Positions 25,067 through 34,481 of a DNA stretch of 64,000 nucleotides are shown here, one piece after another. Position 1 is the first letter of the stretch. Each line of letters begins with the position of its first letter. Source of the stretch: Humibacillus xanthopallidus (GTDB taxonomy: Bacteria > Actinomycetota > Actinomycetes > Actinomycetales > Dermatophilaceae); NCBI RefSeq assembly GCF_006717145.1, contig NZ_VFQF01000001.1, forward strand, positions 372,001 to 436,000, given 5' to 3'. Under the pieces are notes generated by a model that worked only from the letters and a program-made list of their open reading frames with translations, did not search any database and had not been told where the DNA came from. Position numbers and translations under genes: made by a program.

Positions 25067-27127
25067 TCACGAGCTGGAGATCGTCCCTCCGTTCGTGACG
25101 GTGAGGGCCGACGTCTCGTGACAGCTGGCAGCGATGCTGCGCTGGGCCGGGTTGGTGCTCGTGTAGCTCACGCGCCACGAGAACGAGCCCGTCGCCGTCT
25201 GGGCGGGAGCGTTCCCCGACAGGACGGTCTGCGACGAGGCTCCTGCAACCGACTTCGTCGTCGAGAACGCCGATGAACCCGCGCAGGTGCCGTTGGTGAA
25301 GAACTCGAACGAGACGGTGCCCGCCAGGGGACCGCCGGCAGACGCCGAGACGGTCACGGAGTCGCTCGGCACCCACGTCTGGTCGCTCACCAGGGAGGAC
25401 GGCACCGTGCTCACGGTCACGTCTTCTCCGGTTTCGCCGCAGGTGGCGTTGTGCGACGTCCCGGCCGTGTTCGGCGAGTCGCCGTTGTAGCTGGCCTTCC
25501 AGTGGTAGTCACCTGCGGAGGTCGGCGTGAACGAGGCCGGCCCGTACGACGTGTTGTCGCCGGTCACCGGGACGCTCTGTGTCGCGGCAGTCACCTGCGA
25601 CCCGCAGCTGCCCGTGCTCGGGCCGAAGAGGGTGAAGGTGATCGACCCGCCGGCTGGGATGCGAGGGCCGACGGAGGCAGACGTGTGGATCACGGTCGAC
25701 GTCGGCTCCGGGGCGGTACCGGTCAGCGACGCGGTGTCGGTGATCGCGGTGCCCAGGGTGACGTTGTTGCCGGCGTCAGTGGTCAGGAGCGGCGTCACCG
25801 GGTTGATCTTGAAGCACTCGCCCGTGCTGACGTCACTCGATCCGCCGATTCCGGCGCTGGAGACACCCGTGTACTCCGCCTTCCAGCAGTAGCGACCGGC
25901 AGCGGTCACCCAAGCACTCGGTGAAGTCACCGTGACCGGGTAAGCACCGTCAGGATCACTGACCACGACGTCATTGCCGACCAGCACTGACACCGGGTTG
26001 ATGGTGTCGCAGGTGGCTGTGGCAGCAACGGGGGGAGTAGCCGACGGGTTGCCTGCCGAGTCGTTGGCCCTGCAGAGCGTGAAGTCGATGGTTCCGCCTG
26101 GGTTGGCGGAGCCACCCGTGAGGGCGATGAGAGCCGAGTCCTTGACCTGCACCACACCTGCCGTGGTGATGCTGACTCCAGTGGCCGGAATGGCGGCGCC
26201 GGCGGCATCCCGCGGCGTCGTCGTCGTGGTCGTCGTGCAGTTGCTCAAGGTTCGCCCGCTGGTGAGGATCGTGTCCTTGTAGTCAGCCGTGTCCGAGTTG
26301 CCGGTGACAGTACTCGGGATGATGTTGGCAAACGCCAGACACCGAGAGACGCCACCATAGATCGCGTCTGTGATGTTGATGGCAGCCTCGCCCCTGAAGC
26401 CGTCTGCGCTGTATGCAGCGGCCGACACGTTGGCGTCCAGCAGCTGCGGGGCGCCGAGGGTGAGATTGGGGGCCGTTCCGCTCCAGACCCGGAGGTAGAG
26501 ATCACGACTGCCGCCTTGCTGGTCCCACAGGATCATGAAGTCCCCAGGGGCCGGAGGAGTCTGCGTCGCGTCGGGACCCGAACGGTTGGCCCACGGGTTG
26601 CAGTTCGCGATGAGCGCCGTGTCGTCCTGGGTAGGGCCGAACGCGCAGGCGGTCGGGGCGGCATTCTTCATGAACTCGTAGGCGATGAAGCCGCTGCCGC
26701 TGTTGGAGTCGCGTTCCCAGGCGAAGTAGATCCAGTCGTCCCCACTACTGTCCTTGGCCGTGTTGAGCCAGGCCTGGCGCAGGTCGACCTGTGCGTTCGG
26801 GTTGGTGAGACCGAGCGTCGGCGGGACGTCGTTGTGGATGACGCCGATCTTCGTCGTGTTCGAGTTCAGCGGACCAAGCTCCTTGACGCTCCCGAACAGA
26901 TCCGTCAGTGGCGTCCCTCCGTCAGACCCGGGGACCACGGCCGAACCATTGGGGCCGATGTCGAAGGGTGGTGTTGAGCCTGCAAAGGCGTTCGGGGCAG
27001 TGAGGATCGCGAGCGGCAAAGCCACTGCGGCGATGAGGGAGACCCAACGAGTGCGGCTGCGGCCCGCCGGTCCTGGTGGTGGAACAGCTGGTGACTTCCC
27101 CCGAGACAAATGCCATGACAAATTCAT
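25067..27127 (-). CDS. large secreted protein with Ig-like repeats
   Basis: 686 residues. An N-terminal positively charged stretch and hydrophobic segment (WVSLIAAVALPLAIL, cleavage after AFA) form a signal peptide. The first ~270 residues are a globular domain with four Cys (TACAFGP, ANCNPW, SRCLAF, LSNC). Three Ig-like domains of about 100-120 residues follow, recognisable by the repeated strand-end motif YCWKAEYTG, YHWKASYNGD and FSWRVSYTS. No sortase LPxTG or transmembrane anchor is seen, so it is probably released or loosely surface-bound. It is Thr/Ser/Asn-rich, with more A/T-ending codons than its neighbours. GGAG lies 7 nt before the ATG at 27127; a longer frame start is rejected. Confidence 0.8.
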   Translation of the reverse strand: MNLSWHLSRGKSPAVPPPGPAGRSRTRWVSLIAAVALPLAILTAPNAFAGSTPPFDIGPNGSAVVPGSDGGTPLTDLFGSVKELGPLNSNTTKIGVIHNDVPPTLGLTNPNAQVDLRQAWLNTAKDSSGDDWIYFAWERDSNSGSGFIAYEFMKNAAPTACAFGPTQDDTALIANCNPWANRSGPDATQTPPAPGDFMILWDQQGGSRDLYLRVWSGTAPNLTLGAPQLLDANVSAAAYSADGFRGEAAINITDAIYGGVSRCLAFANIIPSTVTGNSDTADYKDTILTSGRTLSNCTTTTTTTPRDAAGAAIPATGVSITTAGVVQVKDSALIALTGGSANPGGTIDFTLCRANDSAGNPSATPPVAATATCDTINPVSVLVGNDVVVSDPDGAYPVTVTSPSAWVTAAGRYCWKAEYTGVSSAGIGGSSDVSTGECFKINPVTPLLTTDAGNNVTLGTAITDTASLTGTAPEPTSTVIHTSASVGPRIPAGGSITFTLFGPSTGSCGSQVTAATQSVPVTGDNTSYGPASFTPTSAGDYHWKASYNGDSPNTAGTSHNATCGETGEDVTVSTVPSSLVSDQTWVPSDSVTVSASAGGPLAGTVSFEFFTNGTCAGSSAFSTTKSVAGASSQTVLSGNAPAQTATGSFSWRVSYTSTNPAQRSIAASCHETSALTVTNGGTISSS

Positions 27128-27393
27128 GAATGTCTCCGTACATGAGCGGTTTGTCGGCCCCCGCACCGTTGGAGGTTGTGCGTCGACGATGACGGCACGA
27201 TCGCGGCGAGCCCCCCGGCCCGCGTCCCCCGAGTGGTCGCCCCTTCAGGGCCCACCCACGTCCAGGTTCGACGGTAGGACGGCGTCACGGGCTGGGACGA
27301 AGATCACAGAAAGTCGTCCAGTTTGCCCGGCAAGTCCCGGAAGAAGTCCGAACATGGGACCCATATCCGGAAGATCTGCCGCAATCGACCGCC
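27128..27393 (-). other. non-coding leader region of the large secreted protein gene
   Basis: 266 bases without a credible gene. Read on the minus strand it contains GGGCAAAC (27322-27329), a hairpin with arms GGACGA/TCGTCC, then GTGACGCC (27282-27289). This order weakly recalls the cyclic-di-GMP-I riboswitch core, but the conserved A-rich part after GACGC is missing. The region is AT-richer than its surroundings and may be a long 5' leader. Confidence 0.3.
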
Positions 27394-27927
27394 CTAGACG
27401 GGATATCCGACGTGTGCCAGCGCCTGGCGGACGAGCACCCCGTGCGATCCGGACATCTCCGGACCGGCAGCAATCGTGGCCGCCTCCTCGGGCGTCACCC
27501 ACGACAGGTCGAGGGCGTCCTTCTGCGGCCGGCAGTCGCCCATGACGGTCACGACGAAGGCGAGCGATACGGCGTGCTGACGCGGGTCGTGGAAGGGCGT
27601 GACCCCGGGCGTCGGGAAGAACTCGGCGACAGTGAAGGGCTGTGGTGACAAGGGGATTCGCGGCAGCGCCACCGGACCGAGGTCGGTCTCGATGTGGCGC
27701 ATCAGGGCGTCACGGACCTTCTCGTGGTAGAGCACGCGACCACCGACGACCTCCTGGCCGATGCCGCCGTCGCTGTCGGCGCGCAGCAGCAGACCGATGT
27801 GCGTGACGACACCCTTGTCGTCGGCGCGCACGGGGATGGCGTGGACGTAGAGGATGGGCAACCGGTCGCGGGCGTTGTCGAGGTCCTCGCGGCTCAGCCA
27901 CGCTCCGGTCGTCTCCGTCTCGTTCAT
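27394..27927 (-). CDS. DUF4916 (Nudix-like) protein
   Basis: 177 residues resembling the DUF4916 branch of the Nudix clan. The fold markers are PILYVHAIPVRADDKGVVTH at the first strands and GGRVLYHEKVRDALMRHIET where the Nudix helix normally sits; the canonical G-x5-E-x7-REU-x2-E-E box is degenerate. Substrate unknown. ATG at 27927 has AGGA 7 nt upstream. It is divergent from the MBL-fold gene, with only 68 nt between the two starts. Confidence 0.7.
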   Translation of the reverse strand: MNETETTGAWLSREDLDNARDRLPILYVHAIPVRADDKGVVTHIGLLLRADSDGGIGQEVVGGRVLYHEKVRDALMRHIETDLGPVALPRIPLSPQPFTVAEFFPTPGVTPFHDPRQHAVSLAFVVTVMGDCRPQKDALDLSWVTPEEAATIAAGPEMSGSHGVLVRQALAHVGYPV

Positions 27928-27982
27928 GACCTCATCCTGCCAAACGCCCGCCCGGGGGCGACGGCCACATCCAGTCCGGGTC

Positions 27983-27988
27983 CAGACT
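27983..27988 (+). promoter_or_regulatory. -10 box of the MBL-fold gene
   Basis: CAGACT ends 7 nt before ATG 27996 and fits the leaderless pattern, with C replacing the first T. Confidence 0.35.
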
Positions 27989-27995
27989 GGCGACC

Positions 27996-28961
27996 ATGGA
28001 CGACCACTCCGGCACGACGAGCCACGTCGACTTCGGCGGCAGAGCCGTCGCGGCGCCCTTCCCCGAGCGCTGGATCCACGGGGTGCCGCCACGGGCGAGC
28101 CGCGAGCTCCGCGAGGCGGACCCGCCACTCCAGGTCCACCGCCACGACGAGCACACCTACGTCCTGCGCCAGAGCCAGCGGCTGACCTTCGAGGGCCCCT
28201 TCCTCTACCTGCTCCTCGGCAACGAGCGGGCCCTCCTGCTCGACACCGGTGCCGTCGCCGACCCCGGCCGTATGCCGCTCCGATCGACCGTGGACGGCCT
28301 CCTCGACGAGTGGCTGGCAGGACACCCCCGCGATCGCTACCCCCTCGTCGTCGCCCACACGCACGGCCACGGCGACCACGTCGACGGAGACGGGCAGTTC
28401 GCCAATCGACCTGACACCACCGTGGTCGGCCGTGACGTCGACGCCGTCAGGAAGCACTTCGGCTTCACGGACTGGCCCCGCCAGACCGTCCCCTTCGACC
28501 TCGGTGGACGGGTGCTCGAGGTGACGGGCAGCCCCGGGCACCACAGTGCCGCCATCACGATCCGGGACCCGTGGACGGGCTGCCTCCTCACCGGCGACAC
28601 GGTCTATCCCGGCCGGCTCTACGTCGAGGACGCCGCAGCATTCACCCAGACCCTCGAGGCCCTCGTCGAGATCGCCGACTCGCGCTGGGTCAGCGCGGTC
28701 ATGGGCTGCCACGTCGAGATGACCCGGACCCCCGGCCGCGACTACCCCCTCGGCACGACGTACCAGCCCGACGAGGCGCCCCTGCCGATGACGGTCGGGC
28801 AGCTGCGGTCCGTCCGCGACGCCGCCCGCGAGGTCGAGGCCAGGCCCGGCGCTCACGTCCGCGACGACGTCATCATCTTCAACGGCCCGTGCCGGGGCGC
28901 CATGGTCCGCCAGGTCGCCCGACGCGCGGTGGCCGAGCTCGTCGGCCGGGTTAGGCGCTGA
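27996..28961 (+). CDS. metallo-beta-lactamase-fold hydrolase
   Basis: 321 residues. The metal-binding motif is HTHGHGDHVDGD (H-x-H-x-D-H), with further likely ligands in SPGHHSAAI (His), LTGDTVYPGR (Asp) and the late MGCHVEMT (His). This complete set predicts a binuclear zinc or iron enzyme. Substrate is unknown; homologues include glyoxalase II-like and lactonase-like hydrolases. ATG follows a CAGACT box by 7 nt. The gene runs towards a convergent GlcD-type oxidase gene. Confidence 0.85.
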   Translation: MDDHSGTTSHVDFGGRAVAAPFPERWIHGVPPRASRELREADPPLQVHRHDEHTYVLRQSQRLTFEGPFLYLLLGNERALLLDTGAVADPGRMPLRSTVDGLLDEWLAGHPRDRYPLVVAHTHGHGDHVDGDGQFANRPDTTVVGRDVDAVRKHFGFTDWPRQTVPFDLGGRVLEVTGSPGHHSAAITIRDPWTGCLLTGDTVYPGRLYVEDAAAFTQTLEALVEIADSRWVSAVMGCHVEMTRTPGRDYPLGTTYQPDEAPLPMTVGQLRSVRDAAREVEARPGAHVRDDVIIFNGPCRGAMVRQVARRAVAELVGRVRR

Positions 28962-28970
28962 GGCCCTCCC

Positions 28971-30338
28971 TCACCGGGGGCATTCGAAGACCTTGCCGGG
29001 GTTCATGATCCCGCTCGGGTCGAAGACCGCCTTGAGGCGCCGCTGCCGCGCCAGCTCGGCAGCGCCCAGTTCGAGACCGAGCCACGGCACCTTGACCGAG
29101 CCGATGCCGTGCTCACCGGTGATCGTCCCCCCGAGCGAGAGGCCGAGCCGGATGACGTCGTCGAAGGCCTCCCACGCCCGGGCGAGGCTGTCGGGGTCGT
29201 CGTGGGCATAGACGATCGACGGGTGGAGGTTGCCGTCACCGCCGTGGCCGCTCACCGGCACGACGACAGAACGGCGCTCGCCGATCGCCTCGATGCCCCG
29301 CACGAACTCGGCGAGCCGCCCGATCGGCACGCAGACGTCCTCGGCGAGTCGCCCGCCCAGCGCCTCGAAGGCGGTGCTCATGACCCGGCGACCGGCGAGC
29401 AGGGCCTCCGACTCCTGCGCGTCGTCGGCGACCGCGACGTCGGTGGCGCCGGCGGACTCCAGCAGGGCGGCATACCGGACGAGGTCGTCGGCGACGTGCC
29501 CGGGCCGGTCGGACTGCACGAGCAGCACGGCCGCGCAGTCGTCCGGGAAGCCGAAGTCGCCGAACGCCTGGATCGCCCGCACGCTCGTGCGGTCGATGAT
29601 CTCGAGCAGGCACGGTCGGTGCGGGTCGAGCCGCAGCGCGACGATGCCGGCCACGGCGGCGTGGAGAGAGTCGAATACCGCGAGCGCCGTGAGCGCCGGG
29701 TCCGGCGCGGGAGCGAGCCGCACGACGGCCTCGGTGACGACGCCGAGCGTGCCCTCCGAACCGACGAAGAGGCCGGTGAGGTCGTAGCCCGCGACCCCCT
29801 TGACCGTGCGGTGACCGGTGCGCATCACCTCCCCACCGGGCAGCACGACCTGCAGCGCCTTGACCCAGTCGGAGGTCACGCCGTACTTCACGCAGCACAG
29901 CCCGCCCGCGTTCGTCGCGACGTTGCCGCCGATCGTGCACGTCTCCCACGACGCCGGGTCGGGGCCGTAGAAGAGGCCGGCCTCGGCAGCCGCCTGCTTG
30001 AGAGCGGCGTTGACGACGCCGGGGCCGACGACGGCATACCCCTCGAGCGGGTTGACCTCGTGGATCGCGTCGAGCCCCTCGACGTTGAGGACGATGCAGC
30101 CGTCGGTGGCGGTGGCGCCGCCGGCCCGCGACGTGCGGGCGCCCTGCGGCACGACCGGGGTGCCGGTCGCCTGGGCGTGCTCGAGCACCGCCACGACATC
30201 GTCAAGGTCGCGGGCCCGGACGACGGTGAAGTCGTCCGCTGGCGGCCCCAGCGAGACCGTCGCGTCGAGCGCGTACGACCGCCGCACGTCGGGGTCGGCG
30301 ACCTCACGACGTGCGAGGCGCTCGGGCAGTCTGGGCAC
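28971..30338 (-). CDS. FAD-linked oxidase of the GlcD/D-lactate dehydrogenase type
   Basis: 455 residues. The N-terminal PCMH-type FAD domain includes TPVVPQGARTSRAGGATATD, GYAVVGPGV and TIGGNVATNAGGLCCVKYG, then VKALQVVLPGGEV. The C-terminal domain ends with VVPVSGHGGDGNLHPS, LGGTITGEHGIGSVK and FDPSGIMNPGKVF. The latter contains the conserved His pair and glycine loop of GlcD-like alpha-hydroxyacid dehydrogenases. Likely oxidises glycolate, D-lactate or a related acid; no GlcE/F subunits are nearby. Start GTG 30338 lies 6 nt from TAGCCT, on the minus strand. Confidence 0.9.
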   Translation of the reverse strand: MPRLPERLARREVADPDVRRSYALDATVSLGPPADDFTVVRARDLDDVVAVLEHAQATGTPVVPQGARTSRAGGATATDGCIVLNVEGLDAIHEVNPLEGYAVVGPGVVNAALKQAAAEAGLFYGPDPASWETCTIGGNVATNAGGLCCVKYGVTSDWVKALQVVLPGGEVMRTGHRTVKGVAGYDLTGLFVGSEGTLGVVTEAVVRLAPAPDPALTALAVFDSLHAAVAGIVALRLDPHRPCLLEIIDRTSVRAIQAFGDFGFPDDCAAVLLVQSDRPGHVADDLVRYAALLESAGATDVAVADDAQESEALLAGRRVMSTAFEALGGRLAEDVCVPIGRLAEFVRGIEAIGERRSVVVPVSGHGGDGNLHPSIVYAHDDPDSLARAWEAFDDVIRLGLSLGGTITGEHGIGSVKVPWLGLELGAAELARQRRLKAVFDPSGIMNPGKVFECPR

Positions 30339-30344
30339 GCTGAC

Positions 30345-30354
30345 AGGCTAGACT
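30345..30354. promoter_or_regulatory. overlapping divergent -10 boxes
   Basis: Minus strand TAGCCT (30345-30350) serves the GlcD-type gene; plus strand TAGACT (30349-30354) is placed to start the ileS leader RNA near 30361. The two boxes share two bases, so the two promoters should compete. Confidence 0.5.
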
Positions 30355-30363
30355 GACGCCCAC

Positions 30364-30590
30364 AGGCGTTCGAGCCGTCATCAGCGGCGAGCCTCCGGAA
30401 GAACAGAGCGAGAGCTCCCACTAGACCCGGACGGGTGGGCCCGTCACAGCCTTGGACAAGAGCGGCCGTATGCCGTCCGCCCGAGTGGGTGGGAGCGTGC
30501 GGCAAGCGGGGTGGTACCGCGGCAGCCTCCGGCAGGAGACGTCGTCCTCGTGGCAGAGACGAGCGACCAACAGACGCGAACCCAGGAGAC
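30364..30590 (+). ncRNA. ileS T-box riboswitch, ultrashort stem I, translational type
   Basis: Stem I is AGGC (30364-30367) with GCCT (30391-30394) and an inner GCCG/CGGC (30374-30377, 30385-30388). The 7-nt terminal loop TCATCAG holds the isoleucine specifier ATC (30380-30382) followed by a purine. The T-box element GGGTGGTACCGCGG is at 30509-30522, with TGGT to pair with the uncharged tRNA end. CCTCC (30526-30530) follows and can sequester ribosome-binding sites (AGGAG at 30534-30538 or 30584-30588). No terminator is seen, so control is probably at translation. This matches the actinobacterial ileS class. Confidence 0.9.
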
Positions 30591-30597
30591 CACCAGC

Positions 30598-33500
30598 ATG
30601 ACCTATCCCCAGGTCACCACGAACGGCGAGACGACCGGCGAGGGCACTGCCCGTGCGGGCGTGCCCTCCAACCCGCGCTTCCCCGAGATCGAGGAGCGGG
30701 TGCTGAAGTACTGGGACGAGGACGGCACCTTCATCGCGTCCGTGGAGGGCCGCGACGCCGGCACCGACGGCGACAACGAGTTCGTCTTCTACGACGGGCC
30801 GCCGTTCGCCAACGGCCTGCCGCACTACGGCCACCTGCTCACCGGCTACGTCAAGGACATCGTGCCGCGCTACCAGACGATGCGCGGCAAGCGCGTCGAG
30901 CGCCGCTTCGGCTGGGACACCCACGGGCTGCCCGCCGAGCTCGAGGCGCAGCGCCAGCTCGGGCTCAAGACGAAGCAGGACATCGTCGACCTCGGCATCG
31001 ACAAGTTCAACGACGCATGTCGCACCTCGGTGCTGAAGTACACGGGCGAGTGGCGCGACTACGTCACCCGCCAGGCCCGGTGGGTCGACTTCGACAACGA
31101 CTACAAGACGCTCGAGCCCGACTACATGGAGTCGGTCATCTGGGCCTTCAAGCAGCTGCACGAGAAGGGCCTCGTCTACGAGGGCTTCCGCGTGCTGCCC
31201 TACTGCTGGAACGACCAGACGCCGCTGTCCAACCACGAGCTGCGCATGGACGACGACGTCTACAAGATGCGCCAGGACCCCGCTGTCACCGTCGGCCTCC
31301 GCCTCGAGACCGGCGAGCTGGCCCTCGTCTGGACGACGACCCCGTGGACCCTGCCGGCCAACCTCGGCATCATGGTCCACCCCGACATCGACTACGTCGT
31401 CGTCGAGTCCGACGTCACGGGCACGACCGAGCGCTACGTCATCGGCGCCGCGCGTCTCGCCGCCTACGCCAAGGACCTCTTCGGCCCCGACGTCGACACG
31501 AACACGTTCGACGAGCGGATCGTCGAGCGCCTCAAGGGCGCCGACCTGCTCGGCCGCTCGTTCACGCCGCCGTTCGCCTACTACGAGGGGCACGAGCGCG
31601 CCCACCGCGTCTTCCCCGCCGAGTTCGTCACGACGGAGGACGGCACGGGTCTCGTGCACACCGCGGGCGCCTTCGGTGAGGAGGACAAGATCGTCACCGA
31701 CGCGGCCGGCATCGAGCCGGTGGTGCCCGTCGGCCCCGACGGCCGCTTCACCTGGCCCGTCACCGACTACGAGGGCATGCACGTCTTCGACGCCAACGCG
31801 CACATCATCGACCACCTCAAGGCGGCGACCCGGCGAGAGGGCGACACCGGCTCGGTGACGGCCGGCACGGTGCTGCTGCGCCGCGAGACCTACGACCACA
31901 GCTACCCGCACTGCTGGCGCTGCCGCGAGCCGCTCATCTACATGGCGGTCTCGTCGTGGTTCGTCGAGGTGACGAAGGTCAAGGACCGGATGCTCGAGCT
32001 CAACCAGGAGATCGAGTGGACCCCGTCGCACATCCGCGACGGCCAGTTCGGCAAGTGGCTGGCCAACGCGCGCGACTGGTCCATCTCGCGAAACCGCTTC
32101 TGGGGCAGCCCGATCCCCGTGTGGAAGTCGGACGACCCGCAGTATCCCCGTCTCGACGTCTACGGCTCCTTCGAGGAGCTCGAGCGTGACTTCGGGGTCG
32201 AGGTCACCGACCTGCACCGCCCCTTCATCGACAGTCTGACGCGCCCCAACCCCGACGACCCGACGGGCCGCTCGACGATGCGCCGCGTCGAGGAGGTCTT
32301 CGACGTCTGGTTCGACTCGGGCTCGATGAGCTTCGCCCAGGTGCACTACCCCTTCGAGAACGCCGAGTGGTTCGAGCACCACTTCCCGGGCGACTTCATC
32401 GTCGAGTACATCGGGCAGACGCGCGGCTGGTTCTACACCCTGCACGTCCTCGCGACGGCCCTCTTCGACCGGCCCGCCTTCAAGACGTGCGTGAGCCACG
32501 GCATCGTCCTCGGCTCCGACGGCCAGAAGATGAGCAAGTCGCTGCGCAACTACCCCGACGTCTCCGAGGTCTTCGACCGCGACGGCGCCGACGCCATGCG
32601 GTGGTTCCTCATGAGCAGCCCCATCCTGCGCGGCGGCAACCTCGTCGTCACCGAGCAGGGCATCCGTGACGGCGTGCGCCAGGTGATGATCCCGCTGTGG
32701 AACGCGTGGTCCTTCTTCGCGCTCTACGCCAACACCGCCCGTGGCGGCGAGGGCTACGAGGCCAAGCGCTCGACGAGCTCGACCGACGTGCTCGACCGCT
32801 ACCTGCTCGCCAAGCTCAGCGAGTTCGTCGGCGACATGCGCGACCAGCTCGACGACTACGAGATCGCCTCCGCCTGCGACACGATGCGCAGCTTCCTCGA
32901 CGTGCTGACGAACTGGTACATCCGTCGCTCGCGCGACCGCTTCTGGGGTGGTGAGACCGAGGAGTCCCTCGCTGCCTTCGACACCCTGTGGACCGCTCTC
33001 GAGACGGTCACCCGGGCCACGGCGCCGCTGCTGCCCCTCGTCACCGAGGAGATCTGGCGCGGCCTCACGGGGGGTCGCTCGGTGCACCTCACCGACTACC
33101 CCGACCCGGCGGACCTGCCGACCGACCACGCCCTCGTCGTCGCGATGGACCGCGCCCGCGAGATCTGCTCGACGGGCTCGAGCCTGCGCAAGGCGCAGAA
33201 GCTCCGCGCCCGCCTGCCGCTCGGTGACCTCACCCTCGTCGTGCCCGAGCCGGCGAGCCTCGAGCCGTTCCGCGGCATCATCCAGGACGAGCTCAACGTC
33301 AAGCGCCTCACCCTCGTCGACCTCGCGACGGCGAGCGAGGCCGACTTCGGCATCACCCAGCGCCTCACCGTCAACGCCCGCGCCGCCGGCCCCCGGCTCG
33401 GCCGCGACGTCCAGCAGGCGATCAAGGGCAGCAAGTCCGGCGACTGGTCGGTCTCGGCCGACGGCGTCGTCACCGCAGGCGGGCTCGCGCTTGTGGACGG

Positions 33501-33903
33501 GGAGTACGCCCTCGAGACGGTCGTGGCCGGCGGCGCCGCCGACAGCCGCGCGACGGCGATGCTGCCGGGCGGGGGCTTCGTCGTGCTCGACACGACGGTG
33601 ACGCCGGAGCTCGCCGCCGAGGGTGTGGCTCGCGACCTCGTCCGCGCCGTGCAGCAGGCCCGGCGCGACGGCGGCCTGCACGTCAGCGACCGGATCAGCC
33701 TGACGATCCAGGGGTCCGACGAGGTCTTCGAGGCCACGGTCACCCACCGCGACCTCATCGTCGGCGAGACCCTGGCGACGCAGTTCGCCTCGGGACCCCT
33801 CGGCACCAACGGGTCGACACCGGCCGCACCGGTGCTCCCCGGAGCCGTCGACGTCGTCGTCGGTGACAACCAGCCCGCAACGATCCTGGTGGTGAAGCGA
33901 TGA
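30598..33903 (+). CDS. ileS: isoleucyl-tRNA synthetase, eukaryote-like type
   Basis: 1101 residues. Class I signatures are HYGH at 76-79 ([16 protein letters not shown]) and KMSKS at 644-648 ([15 protein letters not shown]), with the large CP1 editing domain between. The C-terminal anticodon-binding domain follows ([14 protein letters not shown]). Sequence style and length match the eukaryote-like branch used by many actinobacteria, which is intrinsically less sensitive to mupirocin. It charges tRNA-Ile with isoleucine. ATG 30598 is chosen by similarity to actinobacterial homologues and AGGAG 9 nt upstream; an in-frame GTG at 30550 is an alternative. Controlled by the T-box leader. Confidence 0.97.
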   Translation: MTYPQVTTNGETTGEGTARAGVPSNPRFPEIEERVLKYWDEDGTFIASVEGRDAGTDGDNEFVFYDGPPFANGLPHYGHLLTGYVKDIVPRYQTMRGKRVERRFGWDTHGLPAELEAQRQLGLKTKQDIVDLGIDKFNDACRTSVLKYTGEWRDYVTRQARWVDFDNDYKTLEPDYMESVIWAFKQLHEKGLVYEGFRVLPYCWNDQTPLSNHELRMDDDVYKMRQDPAVTVGLRLETGELALVWTTTPWTLPANLGIMVHPDIDYVVVESDVTGTTERYVIGAARLAAYAKDLFGPDVDTNTFDERIVERLKGADLLGRSFTPPFAYYEGHERAHRVFPAEFVTTEDGTGLVHTAGAFGEEDKIVTDAAGIEPVVPVGPDGRFTWPVTDYEGMHVFDANAHIIDHLKAATRREGDTGSVTAGTVLLRRETYDHSYPHCWRCREPLIYMAVSSWFVEVTKVKDRMLELNQEIEWTPSHIRDGQFGKWLANARDWSISRNRFWGSPIPVWKSDDPQYPRLDVYGSFEELERDFGVEVTDLHRPFIDSLTRPNPDDPTGRSTMRRVEEVFDVWFDSGSMSFAQVHYPFENAEWFEHHFPGDFIVEYIGQTRGWFYTLHVLATALFDRPAFKTCVSHGIVLGSDGQKMSKSLRNYPDVSEVFDRDGADAMRWFLMSSPILRGGNLVVTEQGIRDGVRQVMIPLWNAWSFFALYANTARGGEGYEAKRSTSSTDVLDRYLLAKLSEFVGDMRDQLDDYEIASACDTMRSFLDVLTNWYIRRSRDRFWGGETEESLAAFDTLWTALETVTRATAPLLPLVTEEIWRGLTGGRSVHLTDYPDPADLPTDHALVVAMDRAREICSTGSSLRKAQKLRARLPLGDLTLVVPEPASLEPFRGIIQDELNVKRLTLVDLATASEADFGITQRLTVNARAAGPRLGRDVQQAIKGSKSGDWSVSADGVVTAGGLALVDGEYALETVVAGGAADSRATAMLPGGGFVVLDTTVTPELAAEGVARDLVRAVQQARRDGGLHVSDRISLTIQGSDEVFEATVTHRDLIVGETLATQFASGPLGTNGSTPAAPVLPGAVDVVVGDNQPATILVVKR

Positions 33904-34481
33904 CCGCGCCCCGACCCTCCGACGGCTCCCACGGCGCTCACGGCGGCGTCGGCGAGGACGACCTCGAGATCCGCCTCGCCGACGGCGACGACCTTGCCGG
34001 GGTCCTCTCGGTCGGCCACCGCACGTGGCTCGCGACGTACGAGCCCATCGCCGGGCCGGAGTACGTCGCCATGGGCCTCGCGAAGTGGTGGACCCCCGAT
34101 GTCGTCACGACCTCGATCCGTCAGGGCCGCACCCTCGTGGCCGTCGACGACGACGAGGTCGTGGGCGTCGCGACGTTCGGGGCGCAGGACTCCGCCTTCG
34201 CCCTGTGGAAGCTCTACGTCCTGCCGGGCCACCACGGCCACGGCATCGGGTCACGGCTGATGAACGCCGTCGTCGACCGGGCGCTCGAGCTCGGCCACGA
34301 CCGCATCGTCCTGTCGCACATCGAGGGCAACCGCCAGGCCGCCCGCTTCTACACCGCCCACGGCTTCACCGAGACGCACCGCGAGTCGGGCGGCTCCGGC
34401 CTGCCCGTCAGCGTGTGGATGGAGCGCCACATCGCGTCGTCGCGCGAGGACGACGCGGCCCCCTCGGAGGGGTCGGAGTGA
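33900..34481 (+). CDS. GNAT-family N-acetyltransferase
   Basis: 193 residues with a GNAT fold: [18 protein letters not shown], then [20 protein letters not shown] carrying the acetyl-CoA loop H-G-x-G-I-G, and [16 protein letters not shown]. The PAT-like order is that of RimI/TTR-type enzymes. The acceptor is unknown. The ATG overlaps the ileS stop (ATGA), and the stop overlaps folC (GTGA), so it is part of the ileS-folC transcript. A basic/acidic tail of about 20 residues is likely disordered. Confidence 0.82.
   Translation: MTAPRPSDGSHGAHGGVGEDDLEIRLADGDDLAGVLSVGHRTWLATYEPIAGPEYVAMGLAKWWTPDVVTTSIRQGRTLVAVDDDEVVGVATFGAQDSAFALWKLYVLPGHHGHGIGSRLMNAVVDRALELGHDRIVLSHIEGNRQAARFYTAHGFTETHRESGGSGLPVSVWMERHIASSREDDAAPSEGSE

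Noticed and set aside
30421-33747. 1108-codon open frame opposite ileS
   Set aside because: Antisense shadow of ileS with no domain, and it would cover the T-box leader.
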